Origin: CAYZED01 sp964477445
Lineage (GTDB): Bacteria; Bacillota; Clostridia; Lutisporales; Lutisporaceae
Direction: 5' to 3'
NCBI GenBank assembly: GCA_964477445.1
Contig: CAYZED010000010.1
Location: 1-64,000 of the forward strand
Length of the DNA: 64,000 nt
Position numbers and translations under genes: made by a program. The notes under the pieces were generated by a model. The model did not search any database, had not been told where the DNA came from, and saw only the letters and a list, made by a program, of their open reading frames with translations. This document shows positions 26,434-37,500 of the stretch, in pieces; within the stretch, counting starts at the first letter, position 1; each line of letters starts with the position of its first letter.

Positions 26434-26529
26434 TAGTAAATGATCTAGTAAATGATCTAGTAAATGATCTAGCAAATGATTTAGCAAATGATTTAGCAAA
26501 TGATTTAGCAAATGATTTAGCAAATGAGC
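26434..26529. repeat. 12-bp minisatellite, 8 copies
   Basis: Eight units of TAGTAAATGATC or TAGCAAATGATT (26434 to 26529) begin 15 bp after the S41-like stop. The last is diverged. The first three have T, the rest C, at position 4, showing expansion of two sub-variants. The 12-bp period is a multiple of three, so one plus frame reads (V/A)NDL repeats and one minus frame reads SFAK-type repeats. Neither has a convincing start or binding site. Confidence 0.95.
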
Positions 26530-26672
26530 TAGTGACGAATTCATTTACGAAGAAGTGCATTGATTAGGATGTACTGTTTCAAAAAAGGATATTTGCTAAG
26601 AAAAAGCTTGCAAATGCTATGGAAATATACTAAAATTACTCTTGCACAAAGGAAAACACCAAGTCAAATATT

Positions 26673-26748
<76 letters not shown>

Positions 26749-26766
26749 AAAAGAAAAGTAACGAAT

Positions 26767-26796
26767 CCGAATTTAGAAATGAATTCGGGTTTTTTG
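26767..26796 (+). terminator. terminator after tRNA-Ala
   Basis: CCGAATT (26767-26773) pairs with AATTCGG (26782-26788), followed by GTTTTTTG. Confidence 0.8.
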
Positions 26797-26923
26797 ATTT
26801 TGAAGCAAATAGCAGTAAATATTGACTGATTTAGAATAAAAGAATAGAATAATAATTGGGAATGTTTTCAATCCGGGTCTATGATTGAATGAGTATATTT
26901 GAAAACACATTGGAGGGATTACA

Positions 26924-27940
26924 GTGAATTTTTTAGATGAAAGTAGTATATATGAGAATATCAGAGCGACAGTGACTGAGGCACAGAAAAAAGTCTATTC
27001 TACTGTTAACTTTGTCATGGTAGAAACCTACTGGAATATTGGAAAACAAATTTCCGAAGCACAAGGAGATAAAGAGAGAGCCGAGTACGGTACTGGCTTA
27101 CTAAAATATCTTTCTGAAAAATTGACTGAAGATTTTGGGAAAGGCTATACTGTAACGAACTTAAAATATATGCGTTTATTTTATGCTGCGTTTCCAAATC
27201 GTCACGCACTGCGTGACCAATTGAGTTGGACACATTACAGGATGATTTTAAAGGTTGAAGATGATAAAGCAAGACAATTTTATCTTGACGAATGCGTAAA
27301 ATCCAATTGGAGCACAAGGCAGCTAGAACGTCAAATTAACTCGTTTTATTATCAGAGACTTTTATCTAGTCAAGATCAAGAAAGCGTCAGAAATGAAATA
27401 CAAACACTAGAAAAAGGCATGGATATAAAAGATATTATCAGAGATCCTTATGTACTTGAATTCTTAGGTCTTGAGCAGACATCTAATCTATATGAAAAGG
27501 AAATTGAACAGGGTTTGATTGACCACTTACAGAAGTTTCTTCTCGAACTAGGGCGCGGTTTTTCTTTTGTTTCAAGGCAAAAGCGAATTACATTTGATGG
27601 AGAGCATTACTTTATCGACTTAGTTTTTTATAACTATATCCTTAAATGTTTTGTTATAGTAGATTTAAAAGTTGGAAAGCTTAAACATCAAGATATTGGG
27701 CAGATGCAGATGTATGTGAATTACTTCACTAGAGAGCTAATGAATGATGGCGACAATCTTCCTATCGGAATTATTCTTTGTGCAGACAAAAGTGATTCGG
27801 TTGTTAAGTACACACTGCCTGAAGACAATAATCAGATTTTTGCTTCAAAATATAAACTTTATATGCCGTCTGAAGAAGAGTTGATACAGGAAATTGAAAA
27901 GGAACAAGAGTTATTGGAAATTGAACAGAATTTGATATGA
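26924..27940 (+). CDS. YhcG/DUF1016-family PD-(D/E)xK nuclease
   Basis: This 338-residue protein of the YhcG (DUF1016) family has an N-terminal helical domain (NFVMVETYWNIGKQISEAQG) and a C-terminal PD-(D/E)xK nuclease-like fold. The core is YFIDLVFYNYILKCFVIVDLKVGK, with Asp then Asp-x-Lys as the metal and catalytic residues. GTG 26924 follows GGAGGGA. Family members occur in genomic islands and beside restriction genes. No methylase or specificity subunit is found here, so it is an orphan, possibly the last piece of an old defence locus inserted near tRNA-Ala. Confidence 0.88.
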   Translation: MNFLDESSIYENIRATVTEAQKKVYSTVNFVMVETYWNIGKQISEAQGDKERAEYGTGLLKYLSEKLTEDFGKGYTVTNLKYMRLFYAAFPNRHALRDQLSWTHYRMILKVEDDKARQFYLDECVKSNWSTRQLERQINSFYYQRLLSSQDQESVRNEIQTLEKGMDIKDIIRDPYVLEFLGLEQTSNLYEKEIEQGLIDHLQKFLLELGRGFSFVSRQKRITFDGEHYFIDLVFYNYILKCFVIVDLKVGKLKHQDIGQMQMYVNYFTRELMNDGDNLPIGIILCADKSDSVVKYTLPEDNNQIFASKYKLYMPSEEELIQEIEKEQELLEIEQNLI

Positions 27941-28060
27941 TCAATATATATTGATTTTCACCAGATTATCGAGCGAAATGCGATTATGCGGTGATAATAT
28001 GATAAAAACAAGGCAAATATTTATGATTTTTCATTTTAACTCTAAGGGGGGCAATAAAAG

Positions 28061-28999
28061 ATGTCATACGATCTGAAAAGTAAGCTAGTAATTGCAGTAG
28101 CATCCAGGGCAATATTCAATCTTGAGAAGGAAAACGAAATATACGAGAATGAAGGGCTAGGAAGCTACATCAAATATCAAATTGAGCACGAAGCGGATTT
28201 GTTAGAAAAGGGAACTGCCTTTCCGCTTGTGGAAATGCTTTTGAATTTGAACAAAGAATTCGAAGAGCCAATTGTCGAGGTTATTGTTATGTCCAGAAAT
28301 AGCCCAGAGACAGGCCTGAGAGTTTTTAATACTATAGAGACCTATGGGTTAAATGTTCGTAGAGCGGCGTTTACAGGCGGAGAAAAGATGGAGAGCTACC
28401 TTAAACCTTTTGAGGTAGATTTATTTCTCTCAAAAAATCTTGCTGATGTTCAGGACACCATTGATGCAGGGTTTGCGGCTGCTCTTATATATAATCCTCC
28501 AAGTGATTACACTCCAGATAAAAAGCAAATTAGGATTGCCTTTGATGCTGATGCAGTTTTGTTTTCAGAGGAGTCCGAGTTGATTTACAAAACTCAGGGA
28601 CTAGAGGCATTTATAGAAAATGAGAAGCTGAACGCACAGAAAGCTTTGCCAGAAGGGCCATTCGGGAAGCTATTAAAGACCTTATCAAAAATAAAAGAAA
28701 AAGATTCGGAAATACTGAGAATCGCTATTGTCACTGCTAGAAATAGTCCGGCTCATAAGAGGATTATTTTGACCTTACGAGAGTGGGGAGTGAAAGTGGA
28801 TGAGGCTTTCTTTCTTGGGGGAGTAAGCAAAGATCAAGTGTTGAAATCTTTTAATGCTCATATATTTTTTGATGATCAGGATTCACATGTAGGATTAGCA
28901 TCGGAGAAAGTACCAGCAGGGAGGGTTCCGTATAGATCAGACTCGTTATTGAATGTAAAACTTTTTGACCAAAACATTGATTTGGATAAAAAGTTTTGA
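28061..28999 (+). CDS. 5'-nucleotidase (cN-I-like)
   Basis: This 312-residue cytosolic 5'-nucleotidase dephosphorylates nucleoside monophosphates. IVEVIVMSRNSPETGLRVF at the front and IRIAFDADAVLF, TARNSPAHKR and HIFFDDQDSHV later are the family motifs (the cN-I related branch of HAD-fold enzymes). ATG 28061 follows AAGGGGGG. No signal peptide. It is not clearly linked to the gene after it. Confidence 0.9.
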   Translation: MSYDLKSKLVIAVASRAIFNLEKENEIYENEGLGSYIKYQIEHEADLLEKGTAFPLVEMLLNLNKEFEEPIVEVIVMSRNSPETGLRVFNTIETYGLNVRRAAFTGGEKMESYLKPFEVDLFLSKNLADVQDTIDAGFAAALIYNPPSDYTPDKKQIRIAFDADAVLFSEESELIYKTQGLEAFIENEKLNAQKALPEGPFGKLLKTLSKIKEKDSEILRIAIVTARNSPAHKRIILTLREWGVKVDEAFFLGGVSKDQVLKSFNAHIFFDDQDSHVGLASEKVPAGRVPYRSDSLLNVKLFDQNIDLDKKF

Positions 29000-29058
29000 T
29001 ATAGAATATGTAAGTCCGAAAATTAAATCTGAAGAGAAAACGTAGGGAGATGTGAAAA

Positions 29059-29946
29059 TTGAAGGATAAGAAGCTTGATGAAATTGAAAAAACGATGACT
29101 GAAAAAATTATGGGATTGCAAGATGAAAGAGGCTGTTGGAATGTCTTAAAAGAAGGCGATAAATATTTTCCGCAGTATAATTATTATGTCCCAAATTATA
29201 AATCAACGCTTTGGACTCTTATACTTTTAGCAGACCTGAAAGCTGATCCGAAGGATAAGAGGTTTCTCAAGCCTCTAAAAATAATCACCGAACATTTTTT
29301 AAATAAGCAGATAGGAATTTTTTCACTAGGGAAAAGCCACTTTCCAATACCCTGCTTGAATGGGAATATGATCTATTTGCATTCTTATTTTCAATCTGGT
29401 GAAGAGGAAATTATTAATAGAGTTGTTGATTTTTTTGCACCGTATCAAAGGTTTGATGATGGCGATTTTGTGACACCCTCTTCATTTCCGTATTGTTCTA
29501 ATCGAAGCTGCTATGGGAAACACACCTGTTATTGGGGAGTAGTTAAGCTACTTAAAGGATTGTCCTTTATACCAGCAGATAAACGTTCAGAGAATGCAAA
29601 AGATTTAATAAAAAAGTGTGTTGATTTTATTTTGCTTCACGAAGTATGCTACAGTTCCCATAACAAAACAAATTTTATTCATACTATTATTAAACAATTG
29701 GCATTTCCAAATATGTACGAGAGTGATTTTCTTGAAATATTGTGGCTTCTGAAAAGAGAACAGGTAAAGTCTGAAAACATGAAAAAGGCTCTGAATTTGC
29801 TAAAAAGTAAAATGGATTCAGAATCAACCTGGAAGATAGAACGAAAAATTAAGGATTTAATAATTCCTATTGGAAAAAAGAATTATGGGAATGAATTAAT
29901 AACAAATAGAGCAAGCGAGGTAATGGAGTTTTATAAAGATTTGTAG
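29059..29946 (+). CDS. hypothetical protein, possible helical-toroid fold
   Basis: This 295-residue soluble protein starts at TTG 29059 after TAGGGAG. Helical segments and patches such as LQDERGCWNVL, NYKSTLWTLILLADL and SCYGKHTCYWGVVKLLKGL resemble the repeated hairpins of terpene-cyclase-like alpha/alpha toroids. The resemblance is weak and no catalytic motif is seen. It has many cysteines (CLNGN, YCSNRSCYG, TCYWG, EVCYSS). Function is not assigned. Confidence 0.6.
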   Translation: MKDKKLDEIEKTMTEKIMGLQDERGCWNVLKEGDKYFPQYNYYVPNYKSTLWTLILLADLKADPKDKRFLKPLKIITEHFLNKQIGIFSLGKSHFPIPCLNGNMIYLHSYFQSGEEEIINRVVDFFAPYQRFDDGDFVTPSSFPYCSNRSCYGKHTCYWGVVKLLKGLSFIPADKRSENAKDLIKKCVDFILLHEVCYSSHNKTNFIHTIIKQLAFPNMYESDFLEILWLLKREQVKSENMKKALNLLKSKMDSESTWKIERKIKDLIIPIGKKNYGNELITNRASEVMEFYKDL

Positions 29947-30028
29947 AAAAAATTGAAGTTATCGTTCATATATAATTCGTGATATAATATATAATATATT
30001 TTGTTATTAATTATGAAGGAGAAGAACT

Positions 30029-31294
30029 ATGATATTAAAAGCCCGAAAACTAATAATTGGTGATGGAGTAACTTCCATTGAAAACGGAGCAGTAGCGATT
30101 GAAGATGGCAAAATAATTGCCATTGGTAATGCAAAGGAACTTGAGGCGAAATACCCTGACAAAGCAGTAACCGATTACGGTGATGCGACAATAACTCCAG
30201 GTCTTATTGATATGCACGTTCATATTGGTAATTGCCAAACGCAGCCGGACATGGAATTATATAATCAACAGTTAAAAGGGTTAATGGCTACGCATGAGCT
30301 TATTTTGTCCTTGAAAAAAGGTGTTACTACAGTAAGAGATGTAGCTTCAGATAATAAGTTTTGTGAAACCTTAAAAATTGCCGCAAAGAAAGGCTACATT
30401 CAAGTACCTAGAATACTTACCACTGATAGAGGGATTTGTATGAGCGGGGGCCATGGAGCTGGACTCTCTGGTGTACTAGAAGTTGATTCGCCTTGGGAAG
30501 TTCGAAAGGCAATAAGACAAAACATTAGAGAAGGTGCTGATTGGATAAAAATACTTACAAGTCATAGAACATTTACTCCTGAATATACGATGGAAGAATT
30601 AAATGCAGCAGTGGATGAATGTCATAGAGTTGGAAAGAAAATATGCGTTCATGCTGGAACAGAGCCAGCATTATCGATGTGTATTGAAGCAGGTTTTGAC
30701 ACCATAGAGCATGGAACATATTTGACTGTTGAACAAGCAAAAACCATGAAAGAAAAGAATATTGCTTGGGTACCGACTATTATTGCTTACGCTTATATTA
30801 ATGAACTTTATAAGAAGCAAGCAGAACAAATGGGTATCGACCATAATATGATTACGCCAGAAAAAATCGAAGAACTTAAATGTGAATTGAAATTAACAAG
30901 ACCTGAATTTGATCAAAGTGTGTTCAGTAACGAAAATGTAAGTAGTTATGCATATTTTAAAAATGCCACTGATATTTATGAAAAAAACTTAAAAGAATTA
31001 GCAGAAACCGGTGTTACTATTCTGGCAGGTACCGACATGGTCGTTTATGGAGCACCAGTAACTCCAGTAGCAGAAGAACTAGAGTATATGGTTAGCTTTG
31101 GTATGGGAACGTTATCCGCGATCAAAACAGCTACTTCTGCGCCAGCTAAAGTTTTAGGACTAGACAGCCAGATAGGATTATTAAAAGAAGGGCTATTTGC
31201 TGATATTGCTATATTTGAGGGCGACGTAGAAAAAGATATTGCCGGGCTTAAAAAATGTAAGGCAGTATATGTTTTTGGGAAGAAAGTGGAATAG
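30029..31294 (+). CDS. amidohydrolase family protein
   Basis: This 421-residue metal-dependent hydrolase is of the imidazolonepropionase/prolidase-like amidohydrolase type. The first metal motif is DMHVHIG, then KICVHAGTEPA, DTIEHGTYL and the late Asp in ILAGTDMVVYG. N-terminal and C-terminal beta sandwich strands (GAVAIEDGKIIAIG; KKCKAVYVFGKKV) are typical. ATG 30029 follows AAGGAGAAG. The substrate could be a cyclic amide, dipeptide or similar. It appears monocistronic. Confidence 0.9.
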   Translation: MILKARKLIIGDGVTSIENGAVAIEDGKIIAIGNAKELEAKYPDKAVTDYGDATITPGLIDMHVHIGNCQTQPDMELYNQQLKGLMATHELILSLKKGVTTVRDVASDNKFCETLKIAAKKGYIQVPRILTTDRGICMSGGHGAGLSGVLEVDSPWEVRKAIRQNIREGADWIKILTSHRTFTPEYTMEELNAAVDECHRVGKKICVHAGTEPALSMCIEAGFDTIEHGTYLTVEQAKTMKEKNIAWVPTIIAYAYINELYKKQAEQMGIDHNMITPEKIEELKCELKLTRPEFDQSVFSNENVSSYAYFKNATDIYEKNLKELAETGVTILAGTDMVVYGAPVTPVAEELEYMVSFGMGTLSAIKTATSAPAKVLGLDSQIGLLKEGLFADIAIFEGDVEKDIAGLKKCKAVYVFGKKVE

Positions 31295-31362
31295 TATCAG
31301 CTAGAGAAAAAATACGGAGATAAAAAAATAAAGATATAAGAAATATAGAGACAAGCAATACT

Positions 31363-31397
31363 AAAGCCAGTAATCCTTTGCGATTGTTGGCTTTTTT
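31363..31397 (+). terminator. terminator after amidohydrolase gene
   Basis: AAAGCCA (31363-31369) pairs with TGGCTTT (31388-31394), with an inner AATC/GATT stem and a T run. The remaining 180 bp before 31576 shows nothing I can support. Confidence 0.8.
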
Positions 31398-31575
31398 GCA
31401 TTATGGTATAATTGTGAAGAATGACGATCATGCAGAAAATACATGCTAAACAAATAACGATTATGTGAAAAAAACCGTTGATATAAATAGCGATTTTGAG
31501 TATGTTAAAATTTCTATAGCTAATACATTTTCTATTGACATGAATGAGTAACAATAATAGGAGTAATGCTTTATT

Positions 31576-34167
31576 ATGAGTGAATCAATAAATTCAAGCT
31601 ATTTAATCAATGAGAATAACTGCATAATGGGCTATGAAGATCATCTTTATAAGCGATTAAAAGTTGCAATAGAAAGACATGATAAAATTGATATCATAGT
31701 CTCTTTTCTTATGGAATCAGGCGTTCGGATGTTAGTCGAAGATTTCAGGGACGCAATTAATAGAGGTGCCAGTGTAAGAATTCTTTGTGGTAACTATCTC
31801 AACATTACTCAGCCTCAGGCACTATATCTTCTTAAAATGGAATTGGGAGATACTGTTGACTTGAGGTTCTATAGTGATATGAAAAGATCCTTTCATCCGA
31901 AAGCATATATTTTTGAGAACTTAACGAATGGCGAAATATTTATTGGATCTTCAAATATATCGAAGTCCGCCTTAACAAATGGAATTGAATGGAATTATAG
32001 AATAGAGAAAAATAAGAATTTACTAGACTTTGAGCACTTTAAAAATGAATTTCAAGAACTGTTTATAAATAAATCTATTATTATTGATGATGGGGTTTTA
32101 AAACAGTATTCGAAGAGTTGGAAAAAGCCTAAAACAGATTTTTTCCAGGAAACTTTTGAACAAGAGGATGAAGATACACTTAGAGATGGCCTCGGAGAAG
32201 CCATTGAAGATAATCTTGAAGCTACTTCGATGGTCGCACATGCAGAGGCTGATAATTGGAGAATTCAAGATCAAAAAGAGCGAGAGGAAAACTTACGACA
32301 GTTATTTACACCTAGAGGAGCACAAATAGAAGCTTTGTACGAGTTAAAAAAAGCGAGGCTTGAAGGGTGGGAAAAAGGAATTATAGTTGCAGCTACAGGG
32401 ATTGGTAAAACATATTTAGCTGCATTTGATTCGCGGGAATTTAATAAAATTCTTTTTGTGGCTCATAGGGAAGAGATTCTTTATCAAGCAGAGAGAAGTT
32501 TTAAGAATATTAGACCACAGCTAAGTACTGGTTTTTTTACTGGAAATCAGAAAGATGTTAGCCAAGATATTATTTTTGCGACTGTTCAGACGTTAGGGAA
32601 AGATAAACAATTAGGTGAAGGACTTTTTAGTCCAAAACATTTCTCTTATATTGTTATTGATGAATTCCATCATGCTATTGCTGGGAACTATAAGAATATT
32701 CTCGACTATTTTAAACCAGAATTTATGTTGGGATTAACAGCGACGCCTGAGAGAATGGACAATGAGGATGTTTTTGCGCTATGTGATTATAACCTGATAT
32801 ATGAAGTTAGACTGAAGGAGGCCATAAATAAAGGCTGGCTAGCTCCTTTTCGTTATTATGGAATATATGATTCCACTGATTATGAGAATATAGCTTTTAA
32901 AAATGGGAAATATGACGCTAAAGACTTGGAAAAATCACTAATTAAAGATGATAGAGCTCGATTGATTCTGGATAATTACAGAAAATACGATAGCGACTGT
33001 GGATTAGGATTTTGTGCAAATATGCGGCATGCTGTTTTTATGGCAAAATTTTTTAGTGAAAATGGAATTAAAGCAAAAGCAGTAATAAGTGATAGTTCAG
33101 CGGTTCATGACGATGAATTACGATTTATTATAGAGCGAAAAACTGGGATATTATCTTTAAGGACTGGAGACACAAAAATAATTTTCTCTGTGGATATGTT
33201 TAATGAGGGGTTGGACGTGCCAGAGGTTGATATGGTTATGTTTCTAAGACCGACTGAGTCACCTACAATTTTCCTCCAACAACTTGGAAGAGGACTACGA
33301 AAACATGGCAAGAAAAAATATGTAAATGTTCTGGACTTTATAGGAAACTATAAAAAAGCAAATTTAATTCCATTTATGCTGATTAGCTCAGACTCAAAAG
33401 CTACTCAAAATAATGCAGGACGAAAACGCATTTTGCCAAATGAAGAAGATTTTCCAGAAGGCTGTATGATTGATTTTGATTTTAGAATCATTGATTTATT
33501 CAAAAAGATGGACTCGGATAAAAAAATATATTTTAATGACATTGTTGACGAAGAGTATCGCATCAGTGAAGGATTGGGACACAAGGCACTCCGCCTTGAA
33601 ATGTATACCTACATGAATAAAGAAATGATAAACAATGCGTTAACAAAAAAAGATTTAAATATTTTTAGGGATTTTCTCGGGCATCTTGATTTAATCGGTG
33701 AAATAGATGAAGACGAAAAAGCATTGCTAGGGACCGTGGCTCATGAATTTCTAAAAGAAATCGAAAAAACGGCAATGACCAGATTATACAAAATGCCCAT
33801 TTTGCTTGGCTTCTATAATAATGGCGAAATTAAGATGGAAATTGACGATTATGACATTGCAAGGAATTTCAGATCCTACTATTCAAATCATGCTAATGCG
33901 TTGGATTTACTGGACCAGGAAAGCACTAAAGATTTCATGGAGTGGGATTTAAAGAAGTATGTGTCTTTAGCAAGGCGAAACCCGATGAAATTTCTAGCAG
34001 AATCTGCACCCCAATTTTTCTCTCAAAAAGAGGGGAAATTTTGTTTATCAAATGAATTAGCACCATATATTAAGAACCCTGCTTTTGTAAGACATTTTAA
34101 GGATATAATTGATTATAAGACAAGAAGATTTGTAAGGGAGAGACTAGAGAATGAAAACAATATATAA
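31576..34167 (+). CDS. phospholipase-D nuclease/SF2 helicase fusion
   Basis: This 863-residue protein joins a PLD-type nuclease domain to a superfamily II DEAD/DEAH helicase. The PLD domain (residues about 1-200) has one HxK motif (H107-P-K109) and GSSN (124-127), so two copies are needed for a full active site. Helicase motifs follow: Walker A AATGIGKT (272-279), DEFHH (362-366), TATPERMD, and QQLGRGLRKH as motif VI. A helical C-terminal region resembles relatives that usually carry a DUF3427 end. ATG 31576 follows ATAGGAG. Members of this family are proposed phage-defence or restriction-like enzymes. It overlaps a MazG-like gene by 17 nt. Confidence 0.88.
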   Translation: MSESINSSYLINENNCIMGYEDHLYKRLKVAIERHDKIDIIVSFLMESGVRMLVEDFRDAINRGASVRILCGNYLNITQPQALYLLKMELGDTVDLRFYSDMKRSFHPKAYIFENLTNGEIFIGSSNISKSALTNGIEWNYRIEKNKNLLDFEHFKNEFQELFINKSIIIDDGVLKQYSKSWKKPKTDFFQETFEQEDEDTLRDGLGEAIEDNLEATSMVAHAEADNWRIQDQKEREENLRQLFTPRGAQIEALYELKKARLEGWEKGIIVAATGIGKTYLAAFDSREFNKILFVAHREEILYQAERSFKNIRPQLSTGFFTGNQKDVSQDIIFATVQTLGKDKQLGEGLFSPKHFSYIVIDEFHHAIAGNYKNILDYFKPEFMLGLTATPERMDNEDVFALCDYNLIYEVRLKEAINKGWLAPFRYYGIYDSTDYENIAFKNGKYDAKDLEKSLIKDDRARLILDNYRKYDSDCGLGFCANMRHAVFMAKFFSENGIKAKAVISDSSAVHDDELRFIIERKTGILSLRTGDTKIIFSVDMFNEGLDVPEVDMVMFLRPTESPTIFLQQLGRGLRKHGKKKYVNVLDFIGNYKKANLIPFMLISSDSKATQNNAGRKRILPNEEDFPEGCMIDFDFRIIDLFKKMDSDKKIYFNDIVDEEYRISEGLGHKALRLEMYTYMNKEMINNALTKKDLNIFRDFLGHLDLIGEIDEDEKALLGTVAHEFLKEIEKTAMTRLYKMPILLGFYNNGEIKMEIDDYDIARNFRSYYSNHANALDLLDQESTKDFMEWDLKKYVSLARRNPMKFLAESAPQFFSQKEGKFCLSNELAPYIKNPAFVRHFKDIIDYKTRRFVRERLENENNI

Positions 34168-34465
34168 TAAGTTAATAAGGGATCACATACCAGAAATTAT
34201 TGAATCAGACGGAAAAGTTGCAAGGTTTGAAAAAATAGAAGGTGAAAGACTACTTAGAGAATTGAATCTTAAATTAGAAGAAGAATTGGCAGAATACAAA
34301 GGGTCCGGTGCGGTGGAAGAATTAGCTGATATCTATGAAGTTATTAAGGGTATCCTTGATTATAAAGGAATAAGTGAATTGGAGTTCAAAGAAATAGTAG
34401 AGAAGAAAGCGACAAAAAGAGGATCCTTTAAAAAAGGGTTGTTCTTGATAGAAGTTGAAGGATAA
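34151..34465 (+). CDS. MazG-like nucleoside triphosphate pyrophosphohydrolase
   Basis: This 104-residue all-helical NTP pyrophosphatase has the Mg-binding Glu/Asp pattern in LKLEEELAEY and EELADIYEVIKGI (E-x2-E ... E-x2-D). Family enzymes hydrolyse (d)NTPs or phosphoribosyl-ATP to monophosphate and pyrophosphate. The GKVARFEKIEG beginning is typical of helicase-linked members. It starts inside the end of the helicase gene, so it is translationally coupled. There are no histidine-biosynthesis genes nearby, so HisE function is unlikely. Confidence 0.87.
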   Translation: MKTIYNKLIRDHIPEIIESDGKVARFEKIEGERLLRELNLKLEEELAEYKGSGAVEELADIYEVIKGILDYKGISELEFKEIVEKKATKRGSFKKGLFLIEVEG

Positions 34466-34501
34466 AACTTAAGAGAAAAGATAACAAACAGGAGGAATAT
34501 C

Positions 34502-37500
34502 GTGAAAACAAAATTTACTAAACTTATAGCATTTATTGCTATCCTGACACTAATTCCGATCCAGGGTTTTGCATCTTTGATAACACCTGTTAAGGGTGGC
34601 GATTTTGCATTAAGTACTCAAATTGCTAATACAACTGATAAAAGAGAAGGTATTGAAGCTGAAATTATCGGGGGAAGTTCTCAGAATAGGGCTATTGGGC
34701 TTTTATTTGAAAAACGCGTAGCACCACCTGCTCGTAGTGTGTTTAAAAGAATAGCAGAAATTAGCACAGCATCGCCTGATATATTAGAAGTTAACACACT
34801 TCAAACAAATATGGAAAGAACGGATGCAGCTGCTATAGCATTTTATAAGACTCCAGCCAATCTTGGTATGACTACCGCAGAGTATAATGAAATTTCTGCT
34901 CAGGCGCTGGCAGTTGTGGCCGAAAAAACAACTGATTTGGAGAAGGCGCGAGCCATTTATAAATGGGTAACAGAATATTTATACTATGATTATTGGACTT
35001 TTTATAATAGCGCTAGTACTAATAACTCTGCAGCTTCAGTTTTTAAGAAAAAGAGAGCTGTTTGCGAAGGTTATGCTGAATTGACTAATGTCATGTTAAG
35101 AGCTGTGGGAATTCCCTCAAAGGTAATTATAGGCTTTTCAAAAAGCCCAGGATTATTAACTAGCACAGACGTCTCAGTAAACAGCGGAACCGCAAACCAC
35201 ACATGGAACGAAGCATACTTTGATGCAGGGGACGGAGCTGGAGCTAAATGGCAAACTTTAGATACAACATGGGGATCGGGTAATACATATTTTAAAGACT
35301 ACAGCTTAGACAATGTGGATGGCCCAATGAGTTATGACTATTTTATGCCAAGTGCTGACTTTTTTGCTAGGTCTCATCTCACAAAAACTACAGAATTTAA
35401 TTATATCAGAGCTATAAATGATGGTGTGCCAGTTACGGTTCCCGCAATTTATAGTAATGCTAGCCTCACGGGGGGAACACTCGCCATTCCAGAGGGTACG
35501 AAGTATATTTATGCGAATTCTTTCAAAGGGCTCACGGGATTAAATAGCATAACGCTTCCGAGTTCGGTAGAAGGGATTGCTTACGGAGCTTTCGAAAATT
35601 GTACAAATCTTAAGAGTGTTAATTTTGGTTCAGTCGTTTATATTAGCGAAAATGCCTTAAAAAGCACTGGACTAACTTCTTTAATCCTACCCAAAACCAC
35701 AAAATATATTATTGCAGGCGCTTTTCGTGGCTTGACCTCGTTAACTTCCATATTTTGCGACTCGGGGAACGAGAACCTCAAAGTGGATAACAATGTTTTG
35801 TATAATTCTAATATGTCTGAATTGCTTTTATATGCAAATGCAAGCAGCGCGACGACATACAATATACCTAACACAGTAATTGCTATTCCTGATTCATGTT
35901 TTCTAAGAAATTTAAATCTGAAGACAGTAGTAATTGGATCCGGCGTCAAGACTATAAATCATGATGCTTTTATGTATGCTAAAGCATTAGAAACGATAGA
36001 TATTCCTGACAATGTAACGACGATGGGTCTCAATATTTTTCTTGGGGCAAATAAACTAAAAACTGCTAATATTGGTAAGAGTGTTCTTGAAATCAGTTGG
36101 TGTGTGTTTATTGGTTGTGATTCGCTTGAAACAATAACTGTAAATCCTCTAAGCAAAAGAATGAAAAGCATGGATGGCGTTCTTTACACAAAATCGTTAG
36201 AAAGCGCAACATTTAATGAATTAGTTCATTTCCCTGCAGCAAATCCAGCGAAAACTATTACTTTGCCTTCTACATTGAATCTTATTGGATATAGAGCGCT
36301 TGATGGTGCAAATGAGCTTCGGCTTGACGATAAATCAGTTATGCAGACAGAAAAGTTTGCGATTGAACCTGGGAATACAGCGTACTCAGTTGAAAATGGT
36401 ATTTGGTACAATGCGAATAAAACTGAGCTGATCATGATCCCCCAAAACCTACAAGTAAAGCAGCTAGAATTACCATATACATCTAAAACACCGAACATTA
36501 CAAGTGCGTTATATTCAGGACTTAAAAATGTAGTTTCAATATCATTTGCGGCAGGGTTCCAGAGTATTTCAAAATATGCTTTTAGTGGATGCAGTGCTCT
36601 AAAATCAGTTGTTTTGCCAGATGGATTTAAAACTATTGCGGCAGAATCGTTTAATGCAAATCGTTTAGGATTTGTTTATGTACCTAGCACAGTAACATCA
36701 ATCGGGAATTCAAGTTTTCAGGCTGGTGTGATACTTGTCGGAGACAAGGAATCTGCAGCTGAGACTTACGCAAGTAATAATGGATTAACTTTTGTTTCGA
36801 CTTTGCCATTTATTAAAGATATTCAACCTTCAGTATCAGTAACCGTTGGAGAAACTGCTGAACTAAACTATTATTATTTTGATAAAACGCCAGTGACAAT
36901 TAAATGGTACAAAAACACTGATAAAACTAAAGTAGGTGCGACTCAAGTCGCAGGAGCGTCGGGATTCAGCTATAAAATCGACTGCACAGTGGCCGATACC
37001 AAATATTATTATGCCGAGGCGACCGATGGGTCGGGAAAATTGCTTTCTACGTCATCTTTCTGTAAACTGGACATTAATAAAACCGAAGAATATGGAATTT
37101 ATTACAAATTAGATGGAGGTACACTACCTGGGAATGCCGAAAACACTTATATGGAAGGATCTTCTTATACTTTACCAATACCAAGTAAGACAGGATTCAT
37201 CTTTGACGGATGGTATTTGTCAACTTCATCGAATTCTGCCGTAACAGAAATTAAAACGACGAATACCGGAGATCTCACATTCTACGCTAGGTGGAAGAGC
37301 AATTCGAATATTATTTACCACATTACTTATAAACTAAATGGAGGAATTCTAATCGACCCAATTACGTTGTATGAAACTGGAAAATCCGTTACGTTACCTA
37401 AACCAGTTCGATCAAACTATACTTTTGGTGGATGGTTTGATAATGCTTCATTCAGCGGAACCGCAGTAACAAATATTAACGTTACTGATACAGGAGACAA

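Noticed and set aside
26434..26529. Possible CRISPR array
   Set aside because: The repeats are only 12 bp and adjoin without spacers; no cas genes are present.
26375..26560. Minus-strand 61-codon ORF with SFAK repeats
   Set aside because: It is generated by the 12-bp minisatellite, has no ribosome binding site, and mirror repeats appear in other frames.
34151..34465. HisE (phosphoribosyl-ATP pyrophosphatase) of histidine synthesis
   Set aside because: No other his genes adjoin, and it overlaps a helicase gene; the generic MazG-like call is safer.
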